DNA from: DASQDT01 sp036380435
Lineage (GTDB): Bacteria > Acidobacteriota > Blastocatellia > Pyrinomonadales > Pyrinomonadaceae
Assembly: GCA_036380435.1 (NCBI GenBank)
Contig: DASVES010000437.1
Coordinates: 1-23,188 of the forward strand
Length of the DNA stretch: 23,188 nt
Direction: 5' to 3'
Below the pieces are notes generated by a model. It had not been told where the DNA came from. It did no database searches and worked only from the letters and a program-made list of their open reading frames with translations. Shown one piece after another: positions 7,535-15,048 of this stretch. A program made the position numbers and the translations under genes. The first letter of the stretch is position 1; each line of letters begins with the position of its first letter.

Positions 7535-7954
7535 TTATTGAAACAACTCCCAAATCTTCTTCGCCGCCGCGCGCCGCGCCTTTGCGTTCGGCACGGCGAC
7601 GAAGATCGTGTCTTCACCGGCGAGCGTCCCTGTGATCTCGCCGATGTGCGCGCGGTCGATCTCGACGGCGACGGCCGACGCCAGCCCCGGCTCGCACTTC
7701 GCCACCAGCAGGTTGTCGCCCGCGGCCGCGACCGCGAGCAGCCCTCGCAGCGGCGATCCCCCGGCCGCCTGCGGGATCGCGTAATGGCCGTTGCGCTTGA
7801 CGATGCCCAGTTCCACGAGGTCGCGCGAGATGCTTGACTGCGTGGCGGCCACGCCGGCGCGCTCCAGCAGCGCGGCCAACTCCTGCTGCGTGCCCACGTT
7901 CTGAGTCTGAATCAGGCTCAGGACTTTCTGCTGTCGCTTTTCTTTCTCCATCAT
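7535..7954 (-). CDS. argR: Arginine repressor ArgR
   Basis: Arginine-responsive transcription factor of the ArgR/AhrC family. The N-terminal winged helix has the characteristic TQSSISRDLVELGIVK recognition region. The C-terminal oligomerisation and arginine-binding domain ends with ITGTLAGEDTIFVAVPNA, close to the usual GTIAGDDT. The 139 residues are slightly short but complete. The open frame extends to 7996, but that extension runs through the operators, so ATG 7954 (or the next codon, 7951) is preferred. The RBS is poor, with AGG directly before the first ATG. It is the first gene of the minus-strand block and is divergent from argH. Two ARG-box-like palindromes begin six bases upstream of the start, so autoregulation and control of argG are likely. 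Control of argH is possible. Confidence 0.93.
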   Translation of the reverse strand: MMEKEKRQQKVLSLIQTQNVGTQQELAALLERAGVAATQSSISRDLVELGIVKRNGHYAIPQAAGGSPLRGLLAVAAAGDNLLVAKCEPGLASAVAVEIDRAHIGEITGTLAGEDTIFVAVPNAKARRAAAKKIWELFQ

Positions 7955-7959
7955 CCTGT

Positions 7960-7978
7960 TATGCAAATATTGTGCATA
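7960..7978. promoter_or_regulatory. ARG-box-like operator 1
   Basis: TATGCAAATATTGTGCATA is a 19-base palindrome with 6-base arms TATGCA/TGCATA, AT-rich in a GC-rich context. It lies just upstream of argR. Its size and symmetry fit ArgR boxes (18 bp, AT-rich, with TGCA-like cores in several phyla). Its centre is about 20-21 bases from that of box 2, two helical turns, the spacing at which an ArgR hexamer binds paired boxes. Confidence 0.72.
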
Positions 7979-7979
7979 T

Positions 7980-7999
7980 TTAATGCATACTTGCATAAA
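7980..7999. promoter_or_regulatory. ARG-box-like operator 2
   Basis: TTAATGCA, four bases, then TGCATAAA: a palindrome with one mismatch in 8-base arms, adjacent to box 1. A weaker third half-site pair, GCAT-N5-ATGC, follows at 8003-8015. A possible argR promoter overlaps the boxes (TTGTGC near 8014-8019 and TATGCA about 16 bases downstream on the minus strand), so ArgR binding would block it. I regard the promoter elements as weak and the operator as fair. Confidence 0.65.
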
Positions 8000-8075
8000 C
8001 TAGCATTTTAGATGCACAATCGCAACCGGGGCCGGGATTTTTTTTAGCTGGGGCGAAGGCGGGCGCGCCCTGAGC

Positions 8076-8175
8076 GCGGGACAGTACCGTGAGCGGTAGC
8101 GAGCGGGTCTCATGCACGCGAGGCGAGCCGCTGACATAGGCGCACCCGCTCGCTACCGCTCGCGGTACTGTCCGC
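8076..8175. repeat. GACAGTACCG palindromic repeat upstream of argH
   Basis: The left arm 8076-8108 and right arm 8144-8175 pair over about 32 bases with one substitution and one inserted G. The arms contain ACAGTACCG, GAGCGGTAGC and GAGCGGGT. The 35-base interior is GC-rich with no frame. I recall arms of this sequence as a dispersed repeat in Blastocatellia genomes, which supports the taxonomic guess. If argH is transcribed from the operator region, the hairpin lies in its leader. Confidence 0.8.
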
Positions 8176-8263
8176 ACTGCCAATTCTTCTGGCGCCTTTC
8201 GCTTCGCGATAGTTGCGTTTATCTTTTCAACCGTGCGGGAGAGGACGTTCAGGAAGCATTCAA

Positions 8264-9652
8264 ATGAGCGAATCGAAAAAACTCTGGGGCGGCAGGTTCA
8301 CGGGCGAAGCGGACGCCGGGTTCGCGCGCTTTAACCGCTCGTTCGGCTTCGACCGCAGACTCTTCGCGGCGGACGTGCGCGGCAGCCGCGCTCACTGCGA
8401 GGGGTTGCGCGCGGCCGGCGTGCTCAGCAGCGAGGAAGCCGAGCGCATCGACCGCGGTCTTCAGTCGCTTCTCGAACGCGCCGCCGCCGAGCCGGACTTT
8501 CTCGAAGACGAGTCGGCCGAGGACGTACACTCGTTCATCGAGGCACGGCTCATCGAACATATTGGCGACGCGGGCCGCAAACTCCACACGGGCCGCAGCC
8601 GCAACGATCAGGTAGCCACGGCCCTGCGCCTCTGGCTGCGCGACGAGATCGACCGCGCCGTCGAGAGCCTGCGCGGCGCACAGGCCGCGCTTCTCGATTT
8701 GGCCGAGGCCCACCCCGAAGCATGTCTCCCCGGCTACACGCACCTCCAGCGCGCGCAGCCCATCCTGTTCGCCCACTGGTGTCTCGCCTATTTCGAGATG
8801 CTCGCGCGCGACCACGAGCGCTTCGTGGAAGTGCGTCGCCGCACGAACGTCCTGCCGCTCGGCTCGGCGGCGCTCGCGGGGACGAGCCACGCCATTGACC
8901 GCGCGGGGCTCGCGCGCGCGCTCGGGTTCGACTCCGTCTCGCGCAACAGCCTCGACGCCGTCAGCGACCGCGACTTCTGCGTCGAGTTCGCGTCCGCCGC
9001 CGCGCTCTCGATGGCGCATCTCTCGCGCCTCGCCGAAGACCTCATCCTCTACGCGACGACCGAGTTCGGCTTCATCGAACTCGGCGACGCCGTCTCCACG
9101 GGTTCGAGCCTGATGCCGCAGAAGAAGAACCCGGACGCGTTGGAGCTTGTGCGCGGGAAGTCGGCGCGCGTCTTCGGCCACCTGACGGCGCTGCTCACAC
9201 TCATCAAGGGGCTGCCGCTCACTTACAACAAAGACTTGCAGGAGGATAAAGAGGCCGTCTTCGACACGGCCGACACGCTGCGCGATGCGCTCGACGTGAC
9301 GGCGGTCGTGCTCCGCAACATCCGCTTGCGCGAGGGGCGCGCCCGCGAGGCCGCCGCCGCCGGACACATGAACGCGACCGAGTTGGCCGACTACCTCGCG
9401 CGTCGCGGCGTGCCCTTCCGCGAGGCGCACGAAGTAGTGGGGCGCGCCGTGCTCTACGCCGTCGGGCGCGGCATGGAGCTACAGGAGTTAGACCTCGAAG
9501 AGCTGCGCCGGTTCTCTCCGCACATCGACGAGGACGTGTACGCCGCGCTCTCGCTCGAAGAGACCCTCGCGACCAAGCGGCAGGCGGGCGGGACGGCTCC
9601 CGAGCGCGTCTCGGAGGCGCTGGCGGCGGCGCGGGAATCACTAGGCCACTAG
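8264..9652 (+). CDS. argH: Argininosuccinate lyase
   Basis: Splits argininosuccinate into arginine and fumarate, the last step of the pathway. It encodes 462 residues. It begins with the family-typical KLWGGRF and has HTGRSRNDQVAT, GYTHLQRAQP, and the fumarase/lyase superfamily signature GSSLMPQKKNPD (280-291), with the catalytic serine in the GSS loop. ATG 8264 was chosen because AGGAAG lies seven bases upstream and MSESKKLWGGRF matches the family N-terminus; the frame upstream to 8213 has neither. It is divergent from argR, the only arginine gene on the plus strand here. No obvious intrinsic terminator follows. Confidence 0.97.
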   Translation: MSESKKLWGGRFTGEADAGFARFNRSFGFDRRLFAADVRGSRAHCEGLRAAGVLSSEEAERIDRGLQSLLERAAAEPDFLEDESAEDVHSFIEARLIEHIGDAGRKLHTGRSRNDQVATALRLWLRDEIDRAVESLRGAQAALLDLAEAHPEACLPGYTHLQRAQPILFAHWCLAYFEMLARDHERFVEVRRRTNVLPLGSAALAGTSHAIDRAGLARALGFDSVSRNSLDAVSDRDFCVEFASAAALSMAHLSRLAEDLILYATTEFGFIELGDAVSTGSSLMPQKKNPDALELVRGKSARVFGHLTALLTLIKGLPLTYNKDLQEDKEAVFDTADTLRDALDVTAVVLRNIRLREGRAREAAAAGHMNATELADYLARRGVPFREAHEVVGRAVLYAVGRGMELQELDLEELRRFSPHIDEDVYAALSLEETLATKRQAGGTAPERVSEALAAARESLGH

Positions 9653-9682
9653 AGTGATGTTTACTTGAGTGAATGCCGAATT

Positions 9683-9720
9683 GATTCACCGCGGAGGCGC
9701 CGCAGGGCGCAGAGGGGTTG
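9683..9720 (+). repeat. Dispersed GC-rich repeat, copy 1 (TCACCGCGGAGGCGC)
   Basis: The segment contains TTCACCGCGGAGGCGC followed by a GGGCGC-AGAG pattern. A second copy, inverted, is at 11991-12033. Sequences like this recur between genes in many GC-rich genomes. No gene overlaps it. Confidence 0.55.
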
Positions 9721-9761
9721 GAAGCTGAACGGGATTCGCTGTTTCTAAAGTCGCATACGAC

Positions 9762-9790
9762 TTGACCCGCCGCCTCGCGGGGGTTAACTT
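9762..9790 (+). promoter_or_regulatory. Possible promoter of the serine protease gene
   Basis: TTGACC (9762-9767) and TAACTT (9785-9790) are separated by 17 bases. The -35 matches the sigma-70 consensus at five of six positions, the -10 at only three. It would give a leader of about 70 bases ending in AAGGAG. A small hairpin with 6-bp arms (9748-9763) overlaps the -35. Confidence 0.3.
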
Positions 9791-9869
9791 TGCCTCCCAC
9801 TTCAGAGTACGCCCCCGGCGGCGGGGACTGCTAAACCACATTTCCGTCAAAAGAATTAAGGAGCCTCCT

Positions 9870-10628
9870 ATGCCTCGTAAAAACTTTGCGCTCGCGTTCG
9901 CGTTCCTCCTCCTCTCGGCTGTCGCCGTGCTGGCGATCACCTACGGGCAGCCCGATGGCAACCGCCACCCGAACGTCGGCGCACTCGTCGGCACCTTCAG
10001 CGGGCAGACCTACCCCTATTGCTCCGGCACGCTCATCTCCCCGACCGTCTTCTTGACGGCCGCGCATTGCTACATCGGCACGACGACCGTCTACGTCACC
10101 TTCGACACCGAGTACTCGTCGCGCTCGAAGCTCTATACCGGCACCTTCTACTACGACCCGCTCTACAACCAGTCGCAATCGGACCCGCACGACATCGCCG
10201 TCGTCGTCTTCGACAAGCCGATCCGTAACATCGAGCCGGCGCAGTTGCCAACGCTCGGGCAGTTTGACAAACTGGCGCACAACCAGCAGTTCACGGCCGT
10301 CGGCTACGGCGGAGAGGAGCCGGTCATCACGCCCGGCAGCGGCCCCGTCATCGGCTACCTCGACATACGGCAGTACTCCACCTCCACTTTGAACGCGGTC
10401 AACCCGGCGTGGATTCGCAACTCGCAGAACCCGGCGACCGGCGACAGCGGCGCCTGTTACGGCGACTCGGGCGGCCCGAACTTCCTCGGCGCCGGCACGA
10501 CCGAGACCAACATCATCGCCGGCACGACCATCACCGGCGACGCCATCTGCCGCGCCACCAACGTCATCTATCGCCTCGACACCACATCGGCGCGCAACTT
10601 CCTGAGCGCCTTCGTCGCGCTGCCGTAG
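9870..10628 (+). CDS. Secreted trypsin-like serine protease (S1 family)
   Basis: A chymotrypsin-fold endopeptidase with a signal peptide. ATG 9870 is preceded by AAGGAG at ideal spacing, and an upstream frame to 9762 adds only non-native-looking sequence. It encodes 252 residues: a signal peptide MPRKNF plus a hydrophobic core, with likely cleavage after VLA at residue 22. The triad is complete: His66 in LTAAHC, Asp108 in HDIAVVVFD and Ser200 in YGDSGGP. Cys51/Cys67 fit the conserved disulfide around the His loop. The mature start ITYGQPDGN resembles the I-V-G-G activation end, so signal peptidase alone might expose the Ile that completes the active site. No propeptide or extra domain is seen. 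It lies between argH and the transporter block, with no obvious partner. The substrate is unknown. Confidence 0.9.
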   Translation: MPRKNFALAFAFLLLSAVAVLAITYGQPDGNRHPNVGALVGTFSGQTYPYCSGTLISPTVFLTAAHCYIGTTTVYVTFDTEYSSRSKLYTGTFYYDPLYNQSQSDPHDIAVVVFDKPIRNIEPAQLPTLGQFDKLAHNQQFTAVGYGGEEPVITPGSGPVIGYLDIRQYSTSTLNAVNPAWIRNSQNPATGDSGACYGDSGGPNFLGAGTTETNIIAGTTITGDAICRATNVIYRLDTTSARNFLSAFVALP

Positions 10629-10672
10629 CTGCGGATAAGAAGACGCACGCTTGACCGTCGCGGCGCGGCGGG

Positions 10673-10749
10673 GAACACGGATAAGACGGATGGGACGGAT
10701 CGACACGGAGCAACCGTGAACATCCGTCCCATCCGTCTTATCCGTGTTC
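10673..10749. repeat. Hairpin element with 9-base units (ACGGATRRG), perfect 28-bp arms
   Basis: Arms 10673-10700 and 10722-10749 are perfect reverse complements. Each carries ACGGATAAG, ACGGATGGG and ACGGAT. The loop is 21 bases. It separates the convergent protease and transporter-lipoprotein genes, and its last base is part of the latter's stop codon. It may act as a bidirectional terminator. It is related to the element at 17859-17935. Confidence 0.85.
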
Positions 10750-11951
10750 TACTTCTGACTCGATGATCCCAACAGGTTCGCCGACGGCTGCGGCATCAGG
10801 CGCTCCTGCACGGCGTACAGTCCCCCGGTCTCGATGCGGATGATGACGATGGGCTTGATGGCGTTGCGGTCGGGGCCGAAGGTGATGGTGCCGGTCACGC
10901 CCTTGAAGCCGGCCGTTGAGGCGAGCGCGTCGCGTATCGAACGGCGGTCGAGCGAGCCGGCGTCGCGCACGGCGTGGAGGAGGATGCGCGTCGCATCATA
11001 GGCGGTGGCGGCGAAAGCGTCGGGCGGATAGCCGTAGAGGCCGAGGTAGTCTTCGACGAAGCTCTGCACGGCCGGGTCTTTGTCATCCACGGAGAAGTGG
11101 TTCGAGAAGAAGGAGCCGCGCAGGTACTCGCCGCCGATGTGGTAGAGGCCGGGCGAGTCCCAGCCGTCGCCGCCGACGAGCGGCGCGTCGATGCCCAGCT
11201 CTTTCGCCTGCCGGGCGATGAGCCCCGCCTCGCGGTAGTAGCCGGGGACGAAGATCACGTCGGGCGAGGCCGAGCCGGCCTGCATGAGCTGCTGCGTGAA
11301 ATCCTCCTCGCCCTCACTGTAAGGCTGCTCGGAGACCACCTGCCCGCCCCGGCGCGTGAACGCCTCGCGGAACAGTTCGGCCAGCTCGACCGAGTACGAC
11401 TGGCTGCGGTCGATGAGGAGAGCGGCGCGTTTGGCGCGCAGGCCGTCGGCCGCAAAACGCGCCAGTGCGTTTGCCTGAAAGGGGTCGGTGTAGCAGCTTC
11501 GGAAGATGTAGTCGCCGCGCTCGGTGACTTCGAGGTTGGTTGAGGAGGGCGTGAGCATGGCGACGCCGGCCGCCTGCGCGATGGGCGCGGCGATGAGCGA
11601 GCGCGAGCTGACGACCTCGCCGAGGAGCGCGTGAACTTTGCGCTCGCCCACCAAGCGGCGGACGACCCGCGCGGTCTCCAAAGCGTCGGAGCGCGTGTCC
11701 TCCACCAACAGCTCGACCTGCCGGCCGCCGACCCCGCCCGATGAATTGATCTCCTCGGCGGCCATGCGGAAGCCGTTCATCGACGACAGACCGTAACCGG
11801 CCGTGCCCCCCGTCAGCGAGACGAAGACGCCGACGCGTACCTTGTCTTCGGCGCGCGTCCCTTTGAACCAATCCGGCCGACAACCCGAAGCCACGGCCGC
11901 GAGCAGGACGGCGAACACACAGACCAGCGTCTTCGACAGGAAGCTTCTCAT
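10749..11951 (-). CDS. Second LivK-like substrate-binding lipoprotein
   Basis: Periplasmic-binding protein of the branched-chain/hydrophobic amino acid (HAAT, Peripla_BP_6) type. From ATG 11951 it has 400 residues: a lipoprotein signal (hydrophobic 9-20) with lipobox VASGC and Cys24. This is followed by VRVGVFVSLTGGTAGYGLSS, EEINSSGGVGG, LGEVVSSRS, MLTPSSTN, YIFRSCYTD, DVIFVPGYY, LVGGDGWDS and a late GVTGTITFGPDRN. These motifs are shared almost word for word with the livK at 16216-17547, so the two are paralogues. Frames upstream to 12089 run through a repeat and lack a signal peptide, so they were rejected. The RBS is weak (AAGAAAG). A terminator separates it from livF, so it is probably an independently transcribed alternative receptor. 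The ligand cannot be named. Confidence 0.9.
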   Translation of the reverse strand: MRSFLSKTLVCVFAVLLAAVASGCRPDWFKGTRAEDKVRVGVFVSLTGGTAGYGLSSMNGFRMAAEEINSSGGVGGRQVELLVEDTRSDALETARVVRRLVGERKVHALLGEVVSSRSLIAAPIAQAAGVAMLTPSSTNLEVTERGDYIFRSCYTDPFQANALARFAADGLRAKRAALLIDRSQSYSVELAELFREAFTRRGGQVVSEQPYSEGEEDFTQQLMQAGSASPDVIFVPGYYREAGLIARQAKELGIDAPLVGGDGWDSPGLYHIGGEYLRGSFFSNHFSVDDKDPAVQSFVEDYLGLYGYPPDAFAATAYDATRILLHAVRDAGSLDRRSIRDALASTAGFKGVTGTITFGPDRNAIKPIVIIRIETGGLYAVQERLMPQPSANLLGSSSQK

Positions 11952-11990
11952 CACTTTCTTTACAACTCTCGGTCGAGTGAATGGTTCGAC

Positions 11991-12033
11991 CCTCCGCGCA
12001 ACCTCCGCGCCCTCCGCGCCTCCGCGGTGAGTC
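11991..12033 (-). repeat. Dispersed GC-rich repeat, copy 2
   Basis: On the minus strand this reads CTCACCGCGGAGGCGC and continues with GGAGGGCGCGGAGGTT. It is the inverted counterpart of the copy at 9683-9720 but longer. It lies in the leader of the second substrate-binding protein gene. If read as protein it would extend that gene artificially. Confidence 0.55.
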
Positions 12034-12108
12034 GAACTCCCCATCCACTCAATCAAGTAATTCATCTGCGCGCCCACGGCGACGCTCACGCGGGCATTCT
12101 ATCACCCG

Positions 12109-12140
12109 AAAACTAAAGAGGCCCCGCACGTGCGGAGCCT
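12109..12140 (-). terminator. Intrinsic terminator downstream of livF
   Basis: 12119-12140 forms a 22-base hairpin (AGGCTCCGCA/TGCGGGGCCT on the minus strand, 10-bp stem with one G-T type mismatch). On the minus strand it is followed by CTTTAGTTTT. It lies 33 bases past the livF stop and should end the livK-H-M-G-F transcript before the second binding-protein gene. Confidence 0.72.
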
Positions 12141-12172
12141 CGCGTAGATGCCAGAGAAGCGAGCGCGCGCGT

Positions 12173-12877
<705 letters not shown>

Positions 12878-12884
12878 AAGGCCG

Positions 12885-12972
12885 GGAGTCAGGAGTCAGG
12901 AGTCAGGAGTCAGAATAAGAAAGGCGGGCGGACGGTTTTTATTCTGACTCCTGACGTCTGACTCCTGACTTC
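12885..12972. repeat. Tandem-heptamer hairpin element (GGAGTCA type) between livG and livF
   Basis: The left arm 12885-12916 is four perfect GGAGTCA units plus GAAT. The right arm 12941-12972 is inverted with a few changes. The 24-base loop, reversed, closely matches the loop of the 7445-7534 element (A5 followed by CCGTCCG). It reaches the livG stop codon (12971-12973). Confidence 0.88.
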
Positions 12973-13807
12973 AATCTCCTAAATAAGCTTCGATGACCTT
13001 CGGGTCGTTCCTGATTTCTTCGGGCAGCCCGAGCGCGATGGACTTGCCGTAATCGACGACCTGAATGCGCTCGCAGACGCCCATCACGACCTTCATGTTG
13101 TGCTCGACGAGGAGGATGGTCAACTGGAAGCGGTCGCGTATCTGGCGGATCAGTTTGAGAAGGTCGTCCTGCTCCGAGGGGTTCATGCCGGCGGCCGGCT
13201 CGTCGAGCAGGAGGAGGCGCGGGCGCGTCGCCAGCGCGCGGACGATTTCGAGCCGGCGCTGGTTGCCGTAGGGCAAGGAAGTGCCGCCCTCGTCGCGGAA
13301 GCGCGCGAGGTCGAAGATTTCCAAAAGCTCCAGACAGAACTGCTCGTGCTCGCGCTCGTCGCGTGCGAAGCGCGGCGTGCGCAAGACGGCGTCGGCCAAA
13401 GTCTGCTGCGTGTGGATGTGGCAGGCCGTCATCACGTTCTCTAACACGGACATGCTCGGAAAGAGCCGGATGTTCTGAAACGTGCGCGAGACGCCGAGGG
13501 CGGCGATCTCGTAGGGGCGCAGGCCGTCCACGCGCTTGTCCTCGAACTCAATCGTGCCGGAGGTCGGGCGATAGACGCCCGTGAGCAGGTTGAAGATGGT
13601 CGTCTTCCCCGCCCCGTTCGGCCCGATGAGGCCGTAGATTTCGCCGGGGCGCACGGCCATGTCGAGCGCGTTGACGGCGACGAGGCCGCCGAAGCGGATG
13701 GTGCACTGGGTTGTTTTGAGTATCGGCGCGCCGAAGCCCCGATCCACCATCGCCGCGGCGGCGTCGGTCGCGCCGCCCGCATGGGTCGTCCCCGCGTTCG
13801 GTGTCAT
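12971..13807 (-). CDS. livG: Branched-chain amino acid-type ABC transporter ATPase LivG
   Basis: The first ATPase of the importer, 278 residues. Walker A is GPNGAGKTT (around 62-70), followed by SRTFQNIRLFPSMSVLENV (typical of LivG), a degenerate signature LPYGNQRRLEIVRAL, Walker B LLLLDEPAAGMNP, and LLVEHNMKVVM. The N-terminus carries about 28 residues (MTPNAGTTHAGG...) beyond the usual LivG start. An internal Met20 is possible, but the ATG at 13807 overlaps the livM stop as ATGA, with GGAGAGGGGG upstream. This points to translational coupling at the first ATG. Confidence 0.94.
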   Translation of the reverse strand: MTPNAGTTHAGGATDAAAAMVDRGFGAPILKTTQCTIRFGGLVAVNALDMAVRPGEIYGLIGPNGAGKTTIFNLLTGVYRPTSGTIEFEDKRVDGLRPYEIAALGVSRTFQNIRLFPSMSVLENVMTACHIHTQQTLADAVLRTPRFARDEREHEQFCLELLEIFDLARFRDEGGTSLPYGNQRRLEIVRALATRPRLLLLDEPAAGMNPSEQDDLLKLIRQIRDRFQLTILLVEHNMKVVMGVCERIQVVDYGKSIALGLPEEIRNDPKVIEAYLGD

Positions 13808-14910
13808 GGCCGCTTGTCCCCCTCTCCGAGCGAAGTGTCGCGCGCGCGCTCGCCCAGAGTCGCCTTGTCAACGTCAGTCTGGTCGCGCGTGTCCTCGGCC
13901 GTAATCTCCTCGGCCTCGGTGCGAGTCTTGGCGCGGTTGCGCGCGCGCCAGCCCTTGAAGGGGTCGAGTCCGCCGAGCAGGCCGTTGGGCCGCGTGATCA
14001 TCAGCACGATGAGCAGGATGGAATAGATGACCATGCGGTACTGCGCGAACTCGCGCAGCGCCTCGGGCAGCACCGTCAGCACGATGGCCCCCAGCACTGA
14101 GCCGACGATGGAGCCAAGCCCGCCGAGGATGATCATGATGAGGATTTCAAACGACTTGATGAACTCGAACGACTTCGGGTTGAGGTAGCCGTCGAAGTGT
14201 GCGAGGAGCACGCCGCCCGCGCCCGCGAGCGCCGATGAGATGACGAAGGCCATCACCTTGTAGCGCGTCGTGTTGACGCCCATCGCCTCCGAGGCCAGCT
14301 CGTCCTCGCGGATGGAGACGAGCGCGCGGCCGATGGCCGAGTGTACGAGGTTGTGGACGACGACAATCGTCAGCACCGCGACGAGGGCGATCCAGAAGAA
14401 GCTCTTGACGATGGGGATGCCGGAGTAGCCGCGCGCGCCGCCGATGGCCTCGATGTTGTTGAGGAAGACGACGATGATCTGCCCGAAGCCGAGCGTGACG
14501 ATGGCGAGGTAGTCGCCCTTAAGCCTCAAAGACGGCACGCCGACGAGGAAGCCGGCCGCGCCCGCGACGAGCGCGCCGAGCAGCGTCGCCACCAACAGCG
14601 CAGCCCCCCACCCGAGCAGCCCGTCGCCCAGCGAGCGGGCCATGGCGGCCCCGTAACTCACCGAGAAGTAGGCCGAGGAGTAAGCGCCCACCGCCATGAA
14701 GCCCGCGTGCCCGATGGAGAACTGACCCGTGAAGCCGTTAATCAGGTTCAGCGAGACGGCGAGCGTGATGTTGATGCCCGCCAGCATGATGATGCGCGCG
14801 ACGTAGGGGCTGATCATCCGCCGCCCCGGATCGAACACAAAATAGTCCAGCGCGTAGAGCACCGCGAGCAGCAGGAAGGCGACGACGAGGTTACGCGCGT
14901 AGCGTGGCAT
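13804..14910 (-). CDS. livM: Branched-chain amino acid-type ABC transporter permease LivM
   Basis: Inner-membrane permease with about eight to ten hydrophobic segments, 368 residues. Family landmarks are INITLAVSLNLINGFTGQFS, IGHAGFMAVGAYSSA, LRLKGDYLAIVTLGFGQI, REDELASEAMGVN (the cytoplasmic coupling loop to the ATPases), and GGLGSIVGSVLGA. After the last membrane helix and NGLLGGLDPF there is a charged tail of about 50 residues, rich in E, D, R and T and probably disordered, longer than is usual. It overlaps livG by four bases. It pairs with LivH to form the transmembrane channel. Confidence 0.94.
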   Translation of the reverse strand: MPRYARNLVVAFLLLAVLYALDYFVFDPGRRMISPYVARIIMLAGINITLAVSLNLINGFTGQFSIGHAGFMAVGAYSSAYFSVSYGAAMARSLGDGLLGWGAALLVATLLGALVAGAAGFLVGVPSLRLKGDYLAIVTLGFGQIIVVFLNNIEAIGGARGYSGIPIVKSFFWIALVAVLTIVVVHNLVHSAIGRALVSIREDELASEAMGVNTTRYKVMAFVISSALAGAGGVLLAHFDGYLNPKSFEFIKSFEILIMIILGGLGSIVGSVLGAIVLTVLPEALREFAQYRMVIYSILLIVLMITRPNGLLGGLDPFKGWRARNRAKTRTEAEEITAEDTRDQTDVDKATLGERARDTSLGEGDKRP

Positions 14911-14921
14911 ATGAACTCAAG

Positions 14922-15038
<117 letters not shown>

Positions 15039-15048
15039 CGTTCCATCG

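Larger units (their letters stand above)
7955..8263. other. argR-argH divergent intergenic region
   Basis: These 309 bases without a gene hold three things. First, the AT-rich operator zone is at 7960-8015. Second, a T8 tract lies at 8038-8045. Third, a long imperfect palindrome at 8076-8175 lies between the operators and argH. From 8176 to 8263 I see only the argH RBS (AGGAAG at 8251-8256). An open frame upstream of argH in its own frame (from 8213) has no RBS and looks non-coding. Confidence 0.7.

Noticed and set aside
7955..7996. Longer ArgR start at 7996
   Set aside because: The added 14 residues would be encoded by the operator palindromes and do not match the family N-terminus.
8023..8045. 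Intrinsic terminator CCGGGGCCGG followed by T8
   Set aside because: The stem would be four base pairs with a two-base loop, too short to be stable.
8249..9430. Open frame of 393 codons antisense to argH
   Set aside because: argH is unmistakable. The antisense product is low-complexity and rich in Arg, Glu, Ala and Val, as is usual for shadows in GC-rich DNA.
11952..12089. N-terminal extension of the second LivK-like protein
   Set aside because: It is encoded by a dispersed GC-rich repeat, and it would bury the lipoprotein signal peptide.
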